Origin: Pyronema omphalodes
Lineage: Eukaryota > Ascomycota > Pezizomycetes > Pezizales > Pyronemataceae
Direction of reading: 5' to 3'
DNA: 64,000 bases
NCBI GenBank assembly: GCA_024516155.1
Contig: JAJJXM010000009.1
Coordinates: 434,001-498,000 of the forward strand
This document shows positions 49,856 to 60,082 of this stretch, piece by piece. The stretch's first letter is position 1, and each line of letters begins with the position of its first letter. A program made the position numbers and the translations under genes. Below the pieces are notes generated by a model. That model saw only the letters and a list, made by a program, of their open reading frames with translations. It made no database searches and had not been told where the DNA came from.

Positions 49856-50262
49856 TTTCATTTTCATTTTCATTTTCATTTTCATTTTCATTTTCATTTC
49901 ATTTTCATTTTCATTTTCATTTTCATTTTCATTTTCATTTTCATTTTCATTTTCATTTCATTTTCATTTTCATTTTCATTTTCATTTTCATTTTCATTTT
50001 CATTTTCATTTTCATTTTCATTTTCATTTTCATTTTCATTTTCATTTTCATTTTCATTTTCATTTTCATTTTCATTTTCATTTTCATTTTCATTTCATTT
50101 TCATTTCATTTTCATTTTCATTTTCATTTTCATTTTCATTTTCATTTCATTTTCATTTTCATTTTCATTTTCATTTTCATTTTCATTTTCATTTTCATTT
50201 TCATTTTCATTTTCATTTTCATTTTCATTTCATTTTCATTTTCATTTTCATTTTCATTTTCA
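49856..50262 (+). repeat. (TTTTCA)n hexanucleotide array with 5-bp variants
   Basis: About 68 units over 407 nt, with a handful of TTTCA five-base units that shift phase (e.g. near 49,895, 49,955, 50,092-50,107, 50,145, 50,229). It makes long FHFH/FIFI/FSFS frames without meaning. Confidence 0.97.
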
Positions 50263-53200
50263 GTGCAAGGTTCAAAATATCTTTTGCTATCGGACATTTT
50301 GTCAAGCTTAGATTTGCCTGCTTGATGATCGTTTTTGAGCACACTCGAGGGATTCTTAGATTGGTTAAAGGATATTTCCGTTACAATATTACTCGAGGCG
50401 AGGGTTTGTTTTGAAAGACCACCGAAAAATCGAATACACAAAAGATTGCTAAAGTTGGCTAAAAACATATTTCTTCCTATGAATGCCTCAACGAAGAAAG
50501 GCAAAATACGCAGCACCACAGTCCGATGCACCCATGAAGTACTGAAGTTCTTTCTGAGAACAATGTATACTAGATAATATTTTTCGCCTCAAAGTCAGAA
50601 CTAACTATAGCCTTTATCGGAGTCTTTCTCTGTTAAGAAGACACTGGTCATGAACTCATGAACTCACCTAAGGGGACTTTTCATCATCATCGTTGAAATG
50701 GAGATTCTAGAAAGCGATTCACTATGAGCAGAAAGATTATTTTGCCTACCCACAAGAAATTTCACCTTTCAACCTCCATTCGCTCCATAGAGTGTCGAGT
50801 GAATGCAGATCCCCCCTCATGCAGCCCATGCTACAACTTTCGGCAGCTGTCAATAACTGACATCGGATTGTATTTACACAAGTCATTTCGATGTCTAACG
50901 GATGCAAAATACATGGTTAATAGTTGAGGAGGATAATGCTGATTTTAGGACTGGACTTATTGGTTATCGAAGACTGCTGCTGCCTAGCGAATGAATTTTG
51001 ATTCGATAGATTATATACCTAACTCCCAGGTTACTTTAAGCTGCTATAACTTCCCTCCGCAGCGCCATACTTTGTAACCACTGTGCGCAGCTTTACCATG
51101 ATCTCTGGCTCTGAGATTTCGTTTTCTTTCATTGCACCAGGAACATTTGTAAGTCGCCTTGCATTAACAAAGCGCAAAGCTTGCAGTTTTAAAGGGGTTC
51201 CAGGTGAGGCGCATGATTTTGTCCAAAGGCTAGCAGGTCCTTCTGTTTATGCAATGCGCCTGCATTATAAAGGTTGTGACAGAAACGTGTTCGGTACTAA
51301 TCAGCACTTCACCCCAGGGCCAAGCCAGAGATGGTAACAGCAATTGTGAGGCCGGCCGAAGGCCGGCGACCATGACCAGAATCTCTTGTATCGACTGAGG
51401 AGAGTATATGGGCAGGGAGTTAGAATCTCATTACTGCTGTTTACGGAAGTGTCATGTATGATGTAAAGATACTACGAGTGTTGCATTTCAGGATTATATA
51501 TTGCGTAATATATTCAATAACTCCAAAATAAACTCCCCCTCATATATTCCATTCTTCCTGGTGCATGCGATATCGTTTTTATTTCTTGCTTGGCTTCTCT
51601 TCCTGTTTCTGTGGAACCTAGGATATCATTATTGCACATACTCCGTTACAACTCAAAATACCCGGTGTCTATTTCAAGTACTATTTCATTCTCGCAAATA
51701 ATTCTTATTGTACCCTGTCCCCATAAGTGTTGCTGCTCACCCAGATGGCCTATTCTGTTATTATTGATATTGATCCTCCCACCTCGTCTTCGTCTCGTTG
51801 ACCTAATCTGTTCTGTCTCTTTCTTTCGATTCCTATTCTTATCTTGTTTTACCCCATCCTTCTCTTGCTTACAGGATCACCGCCCGAGACTTTGCTATTC
51901 ACCATGATTCCAATAGGGCCTCGAATGAAATATCAGGATTCTTTGGACAGTTCGTAACAGACATTACGCCGAGGTAATGATGCCAATTATGTCACGTATA
52001 TGTTGTCGGCTTGGTATAATGGTTCATGCCTGAGGTTGTAGCTTCATCATTGATTGAAATGTTAAATTCGGGATGATGCCTATTGCATGAAATAAGAGAC
52101 AGGATTGATATTCACAGATCATAGTGTATAACAGAGGATGGCTTGAATGGGATACATACGACGTACAGGATACTAGGCACTGGGCGGAATGCAAATTCAA
52201 TGAAGTTGTGCACAGATTACTTTTTCAATACTTGGTTGACGCAGGATATTCAGATCATCATGGGGCATCGTGATATTATTCGCTCACAAGTCATCTTTCA
52301 CCTAACGACATCCAGAGCACCGAACTCGATATCAACATTATCTACACCAGAACATGATCAGAGTTCTTATTGTAGCCACAGCCTCCAACCCCATTGGGTT
52401 TGTGTATCTGTCTCATGCCAGTGTACATTGCCTCATTCACCAATGCCTCATCAGCATCTTATTTCTATATTACCACCAGGCCCACCCACTATTGGAGTCC
52501 AAGACCACAGGCCTAATGTCCGAGTTTCTCTCCCTGAAGTTCCATATCAATCGACCTACTGCACTTCCTGTAACAACACTATACATGCCAAATGATGATA
52601 TTATACAAGCCAACCGAGACAGAGACAGAGTCTCTCCAATGACATAGGCAAATTCTTCAACCAGTGTTGTCTATTTTTGCTATCTTTGTAGACCATGCCA
52701 ATATCTCCACCTCCATCTATAGCAGTCTCGCACTCAGTACCACGAGAATGTTGATCACTTCCAACAGTGACCATGAGATGTGACCAGAACCTAAGGGCTG
52801 TCAAGAGGTATAATGTATGAACCAGTGCCAGCTCAATTATATGTGATATGCGGAATGATGTAACAAAGTTGGATGTACATTCAAAGCAGTATGATGGTCA
52901 TTCAGCGCAGAGAACACCAGATCACTTCCTGGCCATCCAACGATGTGCTTTTGTGGAACATGCATAATCCAAGTGAAATTGAACTTTGTTGGGCCACCTG
53001 GTATCCCATGGTCGATAGCTGGCTGTTACCATCTTCTGTCGGTTGTTGGAGCCCTTGTCCAATATCAGAGGTTATTTCAGAAGGCTACTTGTATATGACT
53101 GCCAAGAGGACAAGAATGGTGAAACCTTTGATTACTGGAATTGGCCCCTATGACCCTGATCCAACCTCACCATCGAAATTGTTTATGTGGTGCTGAGATT

Positions 53201-55580
53201 CAGGTGCCATGGTTGCAAGCCCATCAGAATCTGATGATGAGCAAAACCAATGAGCAAGTGAATGCAGCTTTGATCAGGGTGTGAATACTTTCAGTGGTGC
53301 AAAGCAGGAGCCAGGAGAACGGGAGTGGTGACCGTGTTCCAGGATCAGATATCTTTCATGGACTAGGCATGGAGGCGTACTGGGATTCCGCAGAGATGCA
53401 CGGCAGAGAGCAACAGTAAGCATCGAAGTTCTGAAAATAGCCAAGGTGTTCTTTAGTGAGCACAGAAAATCCCTACATTCCATTGTTTCTTGTTCATCTG
53501 ATTGCTATGCACAGTACTCTGTTGTCCATAAGATAGGAAAGTGCAGGTTGTACCGGAAGATATATTCGTGAGCTATATTGGTGTGATATCTGGAGTACCA
53601 AGGCAGCCAAGACAATTGGCCCTGGAGTTTTTTCTGTCATGAGGAATGTGATTCAGCCAGGGCACACTCCACAGTGTTCTCTATGCCATTCTCTTCTGAC
53701 ACACTAGGTTATGTTTCTAGAACCCATCCCTTCAAACGGTCAATCTACATCCATGCAGGGAGGAACACCGGTGATTCGCAGCAATCTGCCAAATGTGTTA
53801 AGTGTGGAAACCTCATGATATGCCTATGACTTCCCTTTACTGTCGGCATATACGGATTCCAAGAAATGATAGCCTTCTGGGTCCACATTCCTCATCCACT
53901 ATTGGTCCTCATTCAAGCTGCATTCTTGAAATTGATGCTGTCATGGTACAGGTGATTTTTTAAGGATAATATGGATAATTGCCTGTGCAATACTGACATG
54001 TCAGTGTTATATATTTCTTAAGAACAATCTGCCTTGCCAGCAGGCTGCAAGGAAAGACGCCTCTTGTTACACTGTGCATAGCGAATCACTGTTTAGGGGA
54101 GGTTCCCTTCGTGATGTATTTCCAGGATTAAGGGTTGCGAAGGACTGGGATTGACCATATTCACATCAAAATACTGGTGGGTGGTAATCTTATGCAGGAT
54201 TGCACAAGTAAAATCAAGTTCCAGTTAAATGCCAGTTGATAGGTTGCACTATTTCCAACACTAGTAACTGCTTGATACATCTCTCAATTTCATTGCAGTT
54301 GGATGTTGTAGGTGCTGCATCTTAAATATGTTGATGGCATGAAATTCTAAGCCTAATCCGCTGCAATTTCGAGGGGCCACAGCAAAGCATATCATGATAA
54401 TGCTGCCGGTCTAGGGGGTCCTTCGGTACATCGGAGAAATAAAGCAAATGGTAAGGCTGATATTTCCTGGATGAAATCGGAGTTTGCTGTAAATACTTTC
54501 GGTAATTGCCATGGGAAATTAAAGGTCTGTGGGAAGGGCTGTTGTAATGTTGCAGTGGATTCAATAAGCCAGGCTCAATAGTTGATGTTTCTTGGCACCG
54601 GAAAGGTTGGTTTGACGGTTAATAAAGGGCTGGTATTCGATGGGTAGACCGTCTTGTTATAGAAAAGCTGGTAGTAGCCGCATGTCATGCCTGATCAGCA
54701 TGGCCCATTCCAAAGGACAAAATGTGCCTGTATGTACGAGACATAATCAGGCAGAATCCTACCATGTGGTAATCTGTCGTCGGCAAACTTCCTTATCTAC
54801 CGCGCTTGTTCATGAACACCGTGAGCCATAAACAAACAAAAGCGTACCAATCGGGAGTACTATCTCACAGCATGACATTTCCCAAGCTGTGAATGGAATA
54901 TCGACGATCAATTGAGTACTGTGACCATATTACTCAGCTCATGATTACAAATAACATAGGATGGCCCCCGCACTAACCTTTGGTAATCCACCTCCAGATC
55001 TGCTCCTGATACTGTTCCATCAGTACCTCTTTCTTCCTAGTGGAATAAACGTTGTCGTTTTCAAAATTGCCAAATTTTCACCGGGTGGCGTGGCGTGTAG
55101 ATAAGGATTGAGAAGTCTAGTCACGCATGGTGATATAAAAGAATGCCATTGAGTATGTATTTGATGTTTGGATCGATAGTTGTGAACGAGCATCCCTGGT
55201 AAAGGAAATGCTATCGTATTTGTATTCTTCCGGCTTCGCCCTTCGGCCAATTCGATACCCATTCCGCCGTCATGCAGCAGTTCTGAAAGTTTTATTTGCT
55301 ACCGGTTTATCGGCATTTCTCCATCTTTTGGTCTACTTTGTTGTCTGTGCAGGCCCCGCGAGGTTGTAGGCTTTCCGAGAAACGCCACCATTGATCAATG
55401 TCAAACTATCAATGATACATCGCTCACCATTCCCACTTCCACCACAATCCGAGCGTCGTACTGTACCGCCTACTCCGTGTTACAATCATATCCATATCCT
55501 GCAAACCCCACACCGCAGCTTGTTACAGCTCCAGATAGAAAACCCCAACATCCAACGTTAATGTTGCGGCCTCAACCAAA

Positions 55581-56432
55581 ATGATGCTTGTCCGTTTCCT
55601 CGCGTATGGAGTCACTCTGGCCGTTTGTGCATATGTCCGCTCCTGCTCCCGTTCTTCAAACAAGCCGCGGCGTATTCACACGGCAACACCGAGGACTATT
55701 TACAGTTCCACTATCTATTCCAGCAACATAGCCTGCCCTCGGTATTCCAATGTGCTTCACTGACAGAGTATCATCTCGCAACTTTCATCTTTCCGCGTTT
55801 CGCAGCTCCACGTTTCACAACAAAACATGCCGTATTGTCATTGCCACCTTGTCCAAATTGTTAGTTACACCTTACTGCCCGCTGTCAATGAGACTGACAG
55901 TATCGACGCAGGCTCTCTACAGCTGTGGGCATGGGATCAGGCCTTAGATGCCGTATCCAACCACTCCCATTCACCACGAGCATGTTATTCACCTTCCTCT
56001 TCCATCTTCCATCATCACCCATCACCCTCCTCCATTATCGGGACATCTCATACCACGCTGGCATCTCACCCCATCAACAATTCCCAGCCGCCGTTTAGAA
56101 CTTGTAACTGCTTCCTCCGACACCAAAAACCACTGCTGCAATTCTCCTGATCGATAACCCTGTTCAGTAACCAGACGGCGGCAAAAATAAAGCATCACTC
56201 CTCCATCCTCGACTATGCACTGCACCCGCCGCCGCTCCCGCGAGAAGACATATCATTCCTAGCTCACCATATTCCCCGGGCCCTTCTCTGGATATACTAT
56301 GTACGTTTTCTGTCTTCACGAAACCATTTGCCATCCCGCTTGCGATATTGCCATTAATTCATGCATCACTAGCCCAGTAACGTTTCGACCTTGCTCCACT
56401 TTGCACCAACACCGCAATATTCATCAGCCTGA
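55581..56432 (+). CDS. Candidate five-exon orphan gene
   Basis: A gene model I built from splice signals: exons 55581-55741, 55806-55859, 55912-56092, 56175-56300 and 56373-56432, giving 193 residues. Introns 1 and 2 (64 and 52 nt) contain CTGAC branch-like words and end in CGCAG; intron 4 starts GTACGT. The start sits in a good fungal context (CCAAAATGATG) and opens with a possible signal peptide or anchor (MMLVRFLAYGVTLAVCAY). Later stretches read protein-like: TLLHYRDISYHAGISPHQQ and HSSILDYALHPPPLPREDIS. Base composition and CpG content resemble neighbouring genes rather than the desert to the left. I find no family for it, and intron 3 (GTTTAG donor) is weak, so the model may be wrong in part or whole. 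Confidence 0.33.
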
Positions 56433-56858
56433 ACATCAACTTCAACGTCAGCACCGCAGAAGTGTGCATGTTTTATTGCTAAAGATCATACATTACAGCT
56501 TAACTTGGGACAGCGAGGTCAGACCACGCGAAGCCCTCAATTATGTGAAACCTATCAACGCCGGATCATCTCGTCAAGGGACACGTTCGTTATGTCATAT
56601 CAGTGAGATTCGCTTTGGCGACATATGCAGAAGGTGCTCGACATCATGAGTTGACATTAGGATATCCGGCAAAAATACCATCATTCATCCAATGGACTCC
56701 ATGACACGAAGATTTTGCTATTTGTCTATTCGTATCCTCAACAACCATGTGAGTGTCACTATTTCTCAACTTATTGATTTTTATTTACTTTTTAGGGTCC
56801 ATTGTCCAGCGAATTCGATTAAACCTTATTAGCAGAATCGAGCGGATATTCTGTGTCG
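56433..56858. other. Intergenic between convergent genes
   Basis: Short unbiased frames; presumably 3' flanks of the candidate gene (plus) and of the transglutaminase-like gene (minus). Confidence 0.45.
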
Positions 56859-57854
56859 TCAATTCCACCGCACCATTTCTTGCGACCTCCATCTCACTTT
56901 GCCTATGCCATTTAAAAAGTCATTCTTGGAGAGCCCTTTACCACAGCGGCCACTCCAGAGCTGGACATAAGCCACCCGCACAGTTTCCCTCCTTCCGACG
57001 TCAATAGTAGCAGTCCAACGCCTTCCTTCCTTTGTCATCACTGCCATTTTGTTCTTATCTAGGGTTTTCCCAACGTAGACAAATACACGCCATCTGTCAC
57101 TGAGTGGAACATCATAAGGCAAACACTCACATGGCCCCATTGTCAGGCTCACCTCATATCTTCCAGAGCCTTTGAACTGTCGCGGAGTAATATATTTTGT
57201 CTTCCCGATGAAACCGATGTTGGACAGGCTGGAGCATATTACTGGCCCAGGCTTATCAGGTTCGCGGAACTCAGACCATGTCGTATCACATAGCAGCCAC
57301 CGTCGATCAGTCGGCCAATGTCTTCTGCCAAACTCCTTCGGCGTCGCCACAAAATATTCTGGATTGAAAAATTTCGTATATCTTCGGTCCTTGTCAGAAA
57401 GGTAACCCGCACCCCAGGTGCAATCTATCAACCACCACTCCCCTTTATCAATCCTGACAGCGTTCCAAGCATGTGTCATTCTGACTTTTCCTTTCATTCT
57501 TACTCTCCCCTCTTCTAATTCTGACACTTTATAATGTCCCCATAAATACTCCGCTTGCAGCCCGGAACATATCGCTAATGCTTGGAATAACTTCGAATAC
57601 CCCGAACACACAGCTTTTCCGGCTTTCAAAACCTCCCAGGCTGTCAGAGATTTCGGGAATTCGCGCTGGAGCTCCTGACAGTCGAAGGAGATGTTGTGAT
57701 GTAACCACGTATATATTACTCGCGCCTTGTCGGTATGTGACCGAAATGGCGATGTAAGAGACTGGGCTAAAGCTTCGAGGGAATTCTTGGTATGTCGTTT
57801 GGCAGCATGGGCGTCAACCTTGGCGAAACAGCGATGGCGGAGACAAGTCGGCAT
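56859..57854 (-). CDS. Transglutaminase-like protein, kyphoscoliosis-peptidase type
   Basis: Single-exon frame; the ATG at 57854 (context AACCACAATGCC, protein MPTCLRHRC...) is preferred over one 18 codons upstream, giving 331 residues. A complete transglutaminase/papain-like triad is visible: Cys83 in AVCSGYSKLF, His128 in MTHAWNAV and Asp144 in LIDCTWGAG. The lead-in DKARVIYTWLHHNISFDCQ (about 42-60) and the FNPEYFVATPKEF block after the triad match the group that includes human KY and yeast Cyk3, in which the domain often serves cytokinesis or cytoskeletal roles and may be catalytically weak. The C-terminal part (RYEVSLTMGPCECLPYDVPL...) is probably a beta-sandwich. There is no SH3 domain, so it is not Cyk3 itself. 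No signal peptide; cytoplasmic location is inferred. Confidence 0.88.
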   Translation of the reverse strand: MPTCLRHRCFAKVDAHAAKRHTKNSLEALAQSLTSPFRSHTDKARVIYTWLHHNISFDCQELQREFPKSLTAWEVLKAGKAVCSGYSKLFQALAICSGLQAEYLWGHYKVSELEEGRVRMKGKVRMTHAWNAVRIDKGEWWLIDCTWGAGYLSDKDRRYTKFFNPEYFVATPKEFGRRHWPTDRRWLLCDTTWSEFREPDKPGPVICSSLSNIGFIGKTKYITPRQFKGSGRYEVSLTMGPCECLPYDVPLSDRWRVFVYVGKTLDKNKMAVMTKEGRRWTATIDVGRRETVRVAYVQLWSGRCGKGLSKNDFLNGIGKVRWRSQEMVRWN

Positions 57855-58840
57855 TGTGGTTTGATGACGAGGAAAATACGTCGTAGTAGGTGTTGTTATA
57901 TGGTTCAAATGTTTTGAAAGTGGTCGAAAGAGCTAGCTGGATCAGCTCTGAGGAATAATCATACACGGCTTTATAGGTGTGGAATCCGTCTTGCGTATCA
58001 TCTTGCAGACTTAAGGTATCTATAGAGCTGACGGCCATCCAAATTGTCATCAGAGAAGGGTTCAAGATGCTAATAACGATTTCAGTTAACGGAATAACTT
58101 GACTGCGTCCAGTTGCTGGTTCATACCGGGTGCAGAGACATGAAACATCCAAATACCCCATAACACGTCTTTGCAATGAAGAGGCTGATGCGGGGCAAGG
58201 CGTCAGCAAGACAACGTTACATACCTTTACCAGACAGAAATCACAGCTTTAGGTCAGTATAAACGGTGGTGAGTGGGGGCAGGGAGATGACGTTCATTTT
58301 TAACTTTTTTTATTATTTTTTTATAGTTACAAAACAGCAACTATCCCAAGATGTCATTAAAAATTTAAAAAAAACAAAATCGACTCGCAAAACTTTTCCA
58401 ACTCCAAACCCGAACCAACACTGCTACAAACGCCTTCCATGAGTCTTTCAATCGTTTAAATACCCATGGTGGTATATGGCAAGACGTCGTTGAGAAGCGA
58501 AAGCAGCTAACAAAACGGTTCCAACTTCAAACACAAAAAAAAAACACACAATGCTGCAAACGCCGTATTTTTGCCTTTTCAATCGTTTAAATACCCACTA
58601 TTATTGGTTATTCCCTTCCTAATCGAGATACCCTATCTCCTGAGGAAGGTAAAAAAAACACAAAAGTTGAAGCATGGAAACTGAAAGTGCAAAACCAAAC
58701 TTCCTGAAACCCTCAATACTTACCTTTTCCGCCAGATGATGTAACTTCGCGGACGGTGCTCCAAAAAAGCAAAAAATAGCCCGCAGAATATGCACCCAAT
58801 CCCAACGCATCACAAACACCCCGAACATTCCACAGTCTTC
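57855..58840. other. Intergenic with a diverged ~131-bp tandem duplication
   Basis: Holds the promoter of the transglutaminase-like gene and the 3' flank of the next minus-strand gene. Two copies (about 58,388-58,466 and 58,511-58,597) share CAATCGTTTAAATACCCA, GCTACAAACGCC/GCTGCAAACGCC and TTCCAACTYCAAAC words. Confidence 0.65.
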
Positions 58841-60082
58841 CTAACGACGCCCAAAGAATCTTCCGAAGAAAAGGCAGAACATGATCATGACGAACATAAT
58901 CATCCTCTCCGGTCCCTGCATCATACCAGCAGAACTCATAGAAACCGCCGGCGCAACAGTTGGAACCGTGCTGGGCGCAACCCAGTCCAAACTATGAACC
59001 GGAGCAACCTGCGGCTCAATATCCCTCTTGGCCATGACGGGATATGCACGGTTTCCAGCCCTTGGAAGAGCTCCGACTCCAGCTCCAGGACGTGCGGTCA
59101 TCAACTTATTCAGTCGGTCTTGGAATACCTGGGCCTGCTCTTCGTTATAGCCAGTTTCTTCGGCGGCAACAATGTCACGACCAAGAGCGCTCATGGAGTC
59201 GGTCCAGGTAGGGGTAGAAGGGATTAAGTCAGGCGACGAAGAGCCGGAAGAAGAGGCGGAGGGCCCGTGGATCAGAGCCGGGAGATTAAAGATATGCAGA
59301 TCTTGCATCTCGGGCATGGGTTCATCCCCGGGTGCGTAAGGTGCGACGACTTTGGGGTTTTGTTGCCAACCCTGGCTTTTGGTGGTGCGCCATGGGTTCT
59401 CCTCGGCGAAGTATCGGTCCTCGATGGGAACGTTTGCAATGTCGAGGTTGCCGGGGGTGATTTTCTCCCGCGCAGACCATGGGGAGGCCATCTCGGGCAT
59501 GGGTGGGATGCTGCTATCCTTGCCAGAATAGGGGCGGGAGAGCTGGTCGTTCCAAGGGTTGGCGGTAAGCCCGACATCCTCGTATTTGAGGTTATCGTTG
59601 ATGGTGGCAGGGAAGTTGAAGTCCTGCGCGGCATCGGGGGTGTAGAGTTCCTTCGGGGGTCTGTCGATGGGGATCAAGGTGGTGTCGTAGACACTTGTGG
59701 CGGCGGGGATGGGGTCCGGGGTGGGCTCGGTGCCGAAGACGTTGAAGCTGGTGACCGCATTCCAAAATCTGCACGCGGAATTTTTCCAGTCCCCCCATGC
59801 GCGGCGCTGGAGGTTGGCGGGGTGATCCACGGCGGGGTAATGACCCGGCTCTTCCACTGCAGGGTAGCGTCCGGGAGCCTCGAGGGCTGGATATCTAGCC
59901 GGGGGGAGAAGCGCCGGATAAAGAGAGATGTCCTCCGTCTCAGTATAAATTGGGGCGTAGGTAACGGGTGCGGGATTGATATCCGTTGCGACGGGGATAT
60001 TGTATATCTCCACAAGGGAGCCAGGAGCGTTCTTCAACTTAACAGCCACATCAGACACGGCAGTTTCTGGTAAGATTGGCAT
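58841..60082 (-). CDS. Proline-rich tail-anchored orphan protein
   Basis: Intronless frame of 413 residues with unbiased, gene-like codon use. Nothing in it matches a family I know. Residues ~60-90 hold three degenerate repeats (ARYPALEAPG, RYPAVEEPG, HYPAVDHPA). A conserved-looking aromatic/charged part follows (WGDWKNSACRFWNAVTSFNV), then a long acidic, Pro/Asp-rich stretch with PPMPEM and MPEMQDL words, a short helix (EEQAQVFQDRLNKLMTA) and Ser/Val-rich sequence. The last 20 residues are one hydrophobic helix with a short basic end (MIMFVMIMFCLFF then GRFFGRR), the layout of a tail-anchored protein inserted post-translationally in the mitochondrial outer membrane, peroxisome or ER. A 268-codon plus-strand frame over the same DNA is its antisense shadow. 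Confidence 0.7.
   Translation of the reverse strand: MPILPETAVSDVAVKLKNAPGSLVEIYNIPVATDINPAPVTYAPIYTETEDISLYPALLPPARYPALEAPGRYPAVEEPGHYPAVDHPANLQRRAWGDWKNSACRFWNAVTSFNVFGTEPTPDPIPAATSVYDTTLIPIDRPPKELYTPDAAQDFNFPATINDNLKYEDVGLTANPWNDQLSRPYSGKDSSIPPMPEMASPWSAREKITPGNLDIANVPIEDRYFAEENPWRTTKSQGWQQNPKVVAPYAPGDEPMPEMQDLHIFNLPALIHGPSASSSGSSSPDLIPSTPTWTDSMSALGRDIVAAEETGYNEEQAQVFQDRLNKLMTARPGAGVGALPRAGNRAYPVMAKRDIEPQVAPVHSLDWVAPSTVPTVAPAVSMSSAGMMQGPERMIMFVMIMFCLFFGRFFGRR

Larger units (their letters stand above)
41467..55580. other. Fourteen-kilobase gene desert of decayed repeat DNA
   Basis: No gene is recognised. From 41.5 to 44.9 kb it is dominated by simple repeats; 45.6-48.5 kb and 52.0-54.5 kb have few CpG and many TpG/CpA steps, with frames broken by stops, as in old methylated transposon remnants. 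Local duplications and a hexanucleotide array are listed separately. No terminal repeats, transposase or reverse-transcriptase motif could be made out. Confidence 0.5.

Noticed and set aside
49796..50531. Long frames on both strands over the TTTTCA array
   Set aside because: Translation of a simple repeat; only the repeat is real.
59267..60073. 268-codon plus-strand frame
   Set aside because: Antisense to the 413-codon orphan, Gly/Val-rich in the way of a shadow frame, no plausible start context; the minus-strand frame has the better composition and a membrane anchor.
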